Assembly (NCBI GenBank): GCA_000432435.1
Contig: HF993128.1
Coordinates: 12,166 to 18,471 of the forward strand
DNA: 6,306 nucleotides
Origin: Eubacterium sp. CAG:180
Lineage (GTDB): Bacteria > Bacillota > Clostridia > Oscillospirales > Acutalibacteraceae
Direction: 5' to 3'
The notes below the pieces were generated by a model. It was not told where the DNA came from, searched no databases, and saw only the letters and a list, made by a program, of their open reading frames with translations. Of the stretch, positions 6,142 through 6,306 are shown piece by piece. A program made the position numbers and the translations under genes. Position 1 is the first letter of the stretch. Each line of letters starts with the position of its first letter.

Positions 6142-6170
6142 TTGACAATGAGGCTTTAATTTAATATAAT
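6142..6170 (+). promoter_or_regulatory. consensus sigma-A promoter of tRNA-Leu
   Basis: TTGACA (6142-6147), a 17-nt spacer and TATAAT (6165-6170) match the consensus at all twelve bases. An A/T-rich stretch just upstream (about 6117-6141) resembles an UP element. The predicted start, near 6177, is about 11 nt before the tRNA, as expected for a strong stable-RNA promoter. Confidence 0.93.
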
Positions 6171-6187
6171 ATCAAAGCATGAAATGC

Positions 6188-6274
6188 GCCGATGTGGCGA
6201 AATCGGCAGACGCAAGGGACTTAAAATCCCTCGGTAGCAATACCGTACCGGTTCAAGTCCGGTCATCGGCACCA
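6188..6274 (+). tRNA. tRNA-Leu (anticodon UAA), CCA encoded
   Basis: Complete 87-nt class II tRNA. The acceptor stem is GCCGATG / CATCGGC, with discriminator A and an encoded CCA. The anticodon stem AGGGA/TCCCT holds the 7-nt loop CTTAAAA, giving anticodon TAA at 6222-6224, which reads UUA (and UUG by wobble). The long variable arm CGGTA-GCAA-TACCG is typical of leucine tRNAs, and the T arm ACCGG-TTCAAGT-CCGGT is intact. It is divergent from the riboswitch operon. The 32 bases after it hold no recognisable gene or terminator before the window ends. Confidence 0.98.
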
Positions 6275-6306
6275 CCGGCAGTAAGCCGCAAAAAAACGCA
6301 CCTCAC

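Noticed and set aside
6276..6288. Small CGGC-AGTAA-GCCG hairpin after the tRNA
   Set aside because: The stem is only 4 bp and is followed by an A-run, not a T-run, on the plus strand, so it is not supported as a terminator.

Overview
The window looks like a Clostridia-type Firmicute, possibly a gut or rumen Oscillospiraceae/Ruminococcaceae relative. The reasons are AGGAGG-type Shine-Dalgarno sites, sigma-A promoters, a sortase-type surface protein carrying GLUG, Ig-like and FIVAR-like modules, and a class of cobalamin riboswitch common in that group. The lineage is inferred; no marker gene fixes a species.

Layout, right to left on the minus strand, is one probable operon. It starts with a sigma-A promoter (6050-6078) whose -35 box lies in a perfect 9-bp inverted repeat. 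The leader begins with a strong 5'-terminal hairpin (5988-6043), followed by a well-formed cobalamin (B12) riboswitch (about 5789-5962) and an expression platform. The platform has a large hairpin (5714-5764) and a textbook intrinsic terminator (5639-5671). Three genes follow: (1) a 63-residue protein with one homing-endonuclease-associated (HNH_repeat-like) module, 5431-5622; (2) a 1352-residue secreted protein, 1350-5408, with a signal peptide, GLUG beta-helix, alpha/alpha-toroid of terpenoid-cyclase/prenyltransferase type, Ig-like domain, second GLUG beta-helix, helical FIVAR-like region and an IPKTG sorting signal; (3) a secreted DUF4430 (transcobalamin-like C-terminal) protein, which runs off the left edge. 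Gene 3 has an uninterrupted frame of 411 codons but no ATG/GTG/TTG at the expected start: an ACG sits exactly where the start should be.

On the plus strand, at the right edge, is a complete tRNA-Leu(UAA) with a perfect-consensus promoter, divergent from the operon.

Main idea: vertebrate B12 carriers (intrinsic factor, transcobalamin, haptocorrin) combine an alpha6/alpha6 barrel with a C-terminal beta-domain of the DUF4430 family. Here a toroid domain and a DUF4430 domain occur on two consecutive exported proteins behind a B12 riboswitch. This suggests a B12-repressed, wall-anchored corrinoid-capture system, split over two polypeptides. The riboswitch and gene layout are read directly from the sequence. 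The domain names rest on recognised motifs, and B12 binding is inference. No BtuFCD-type transporter is in view.
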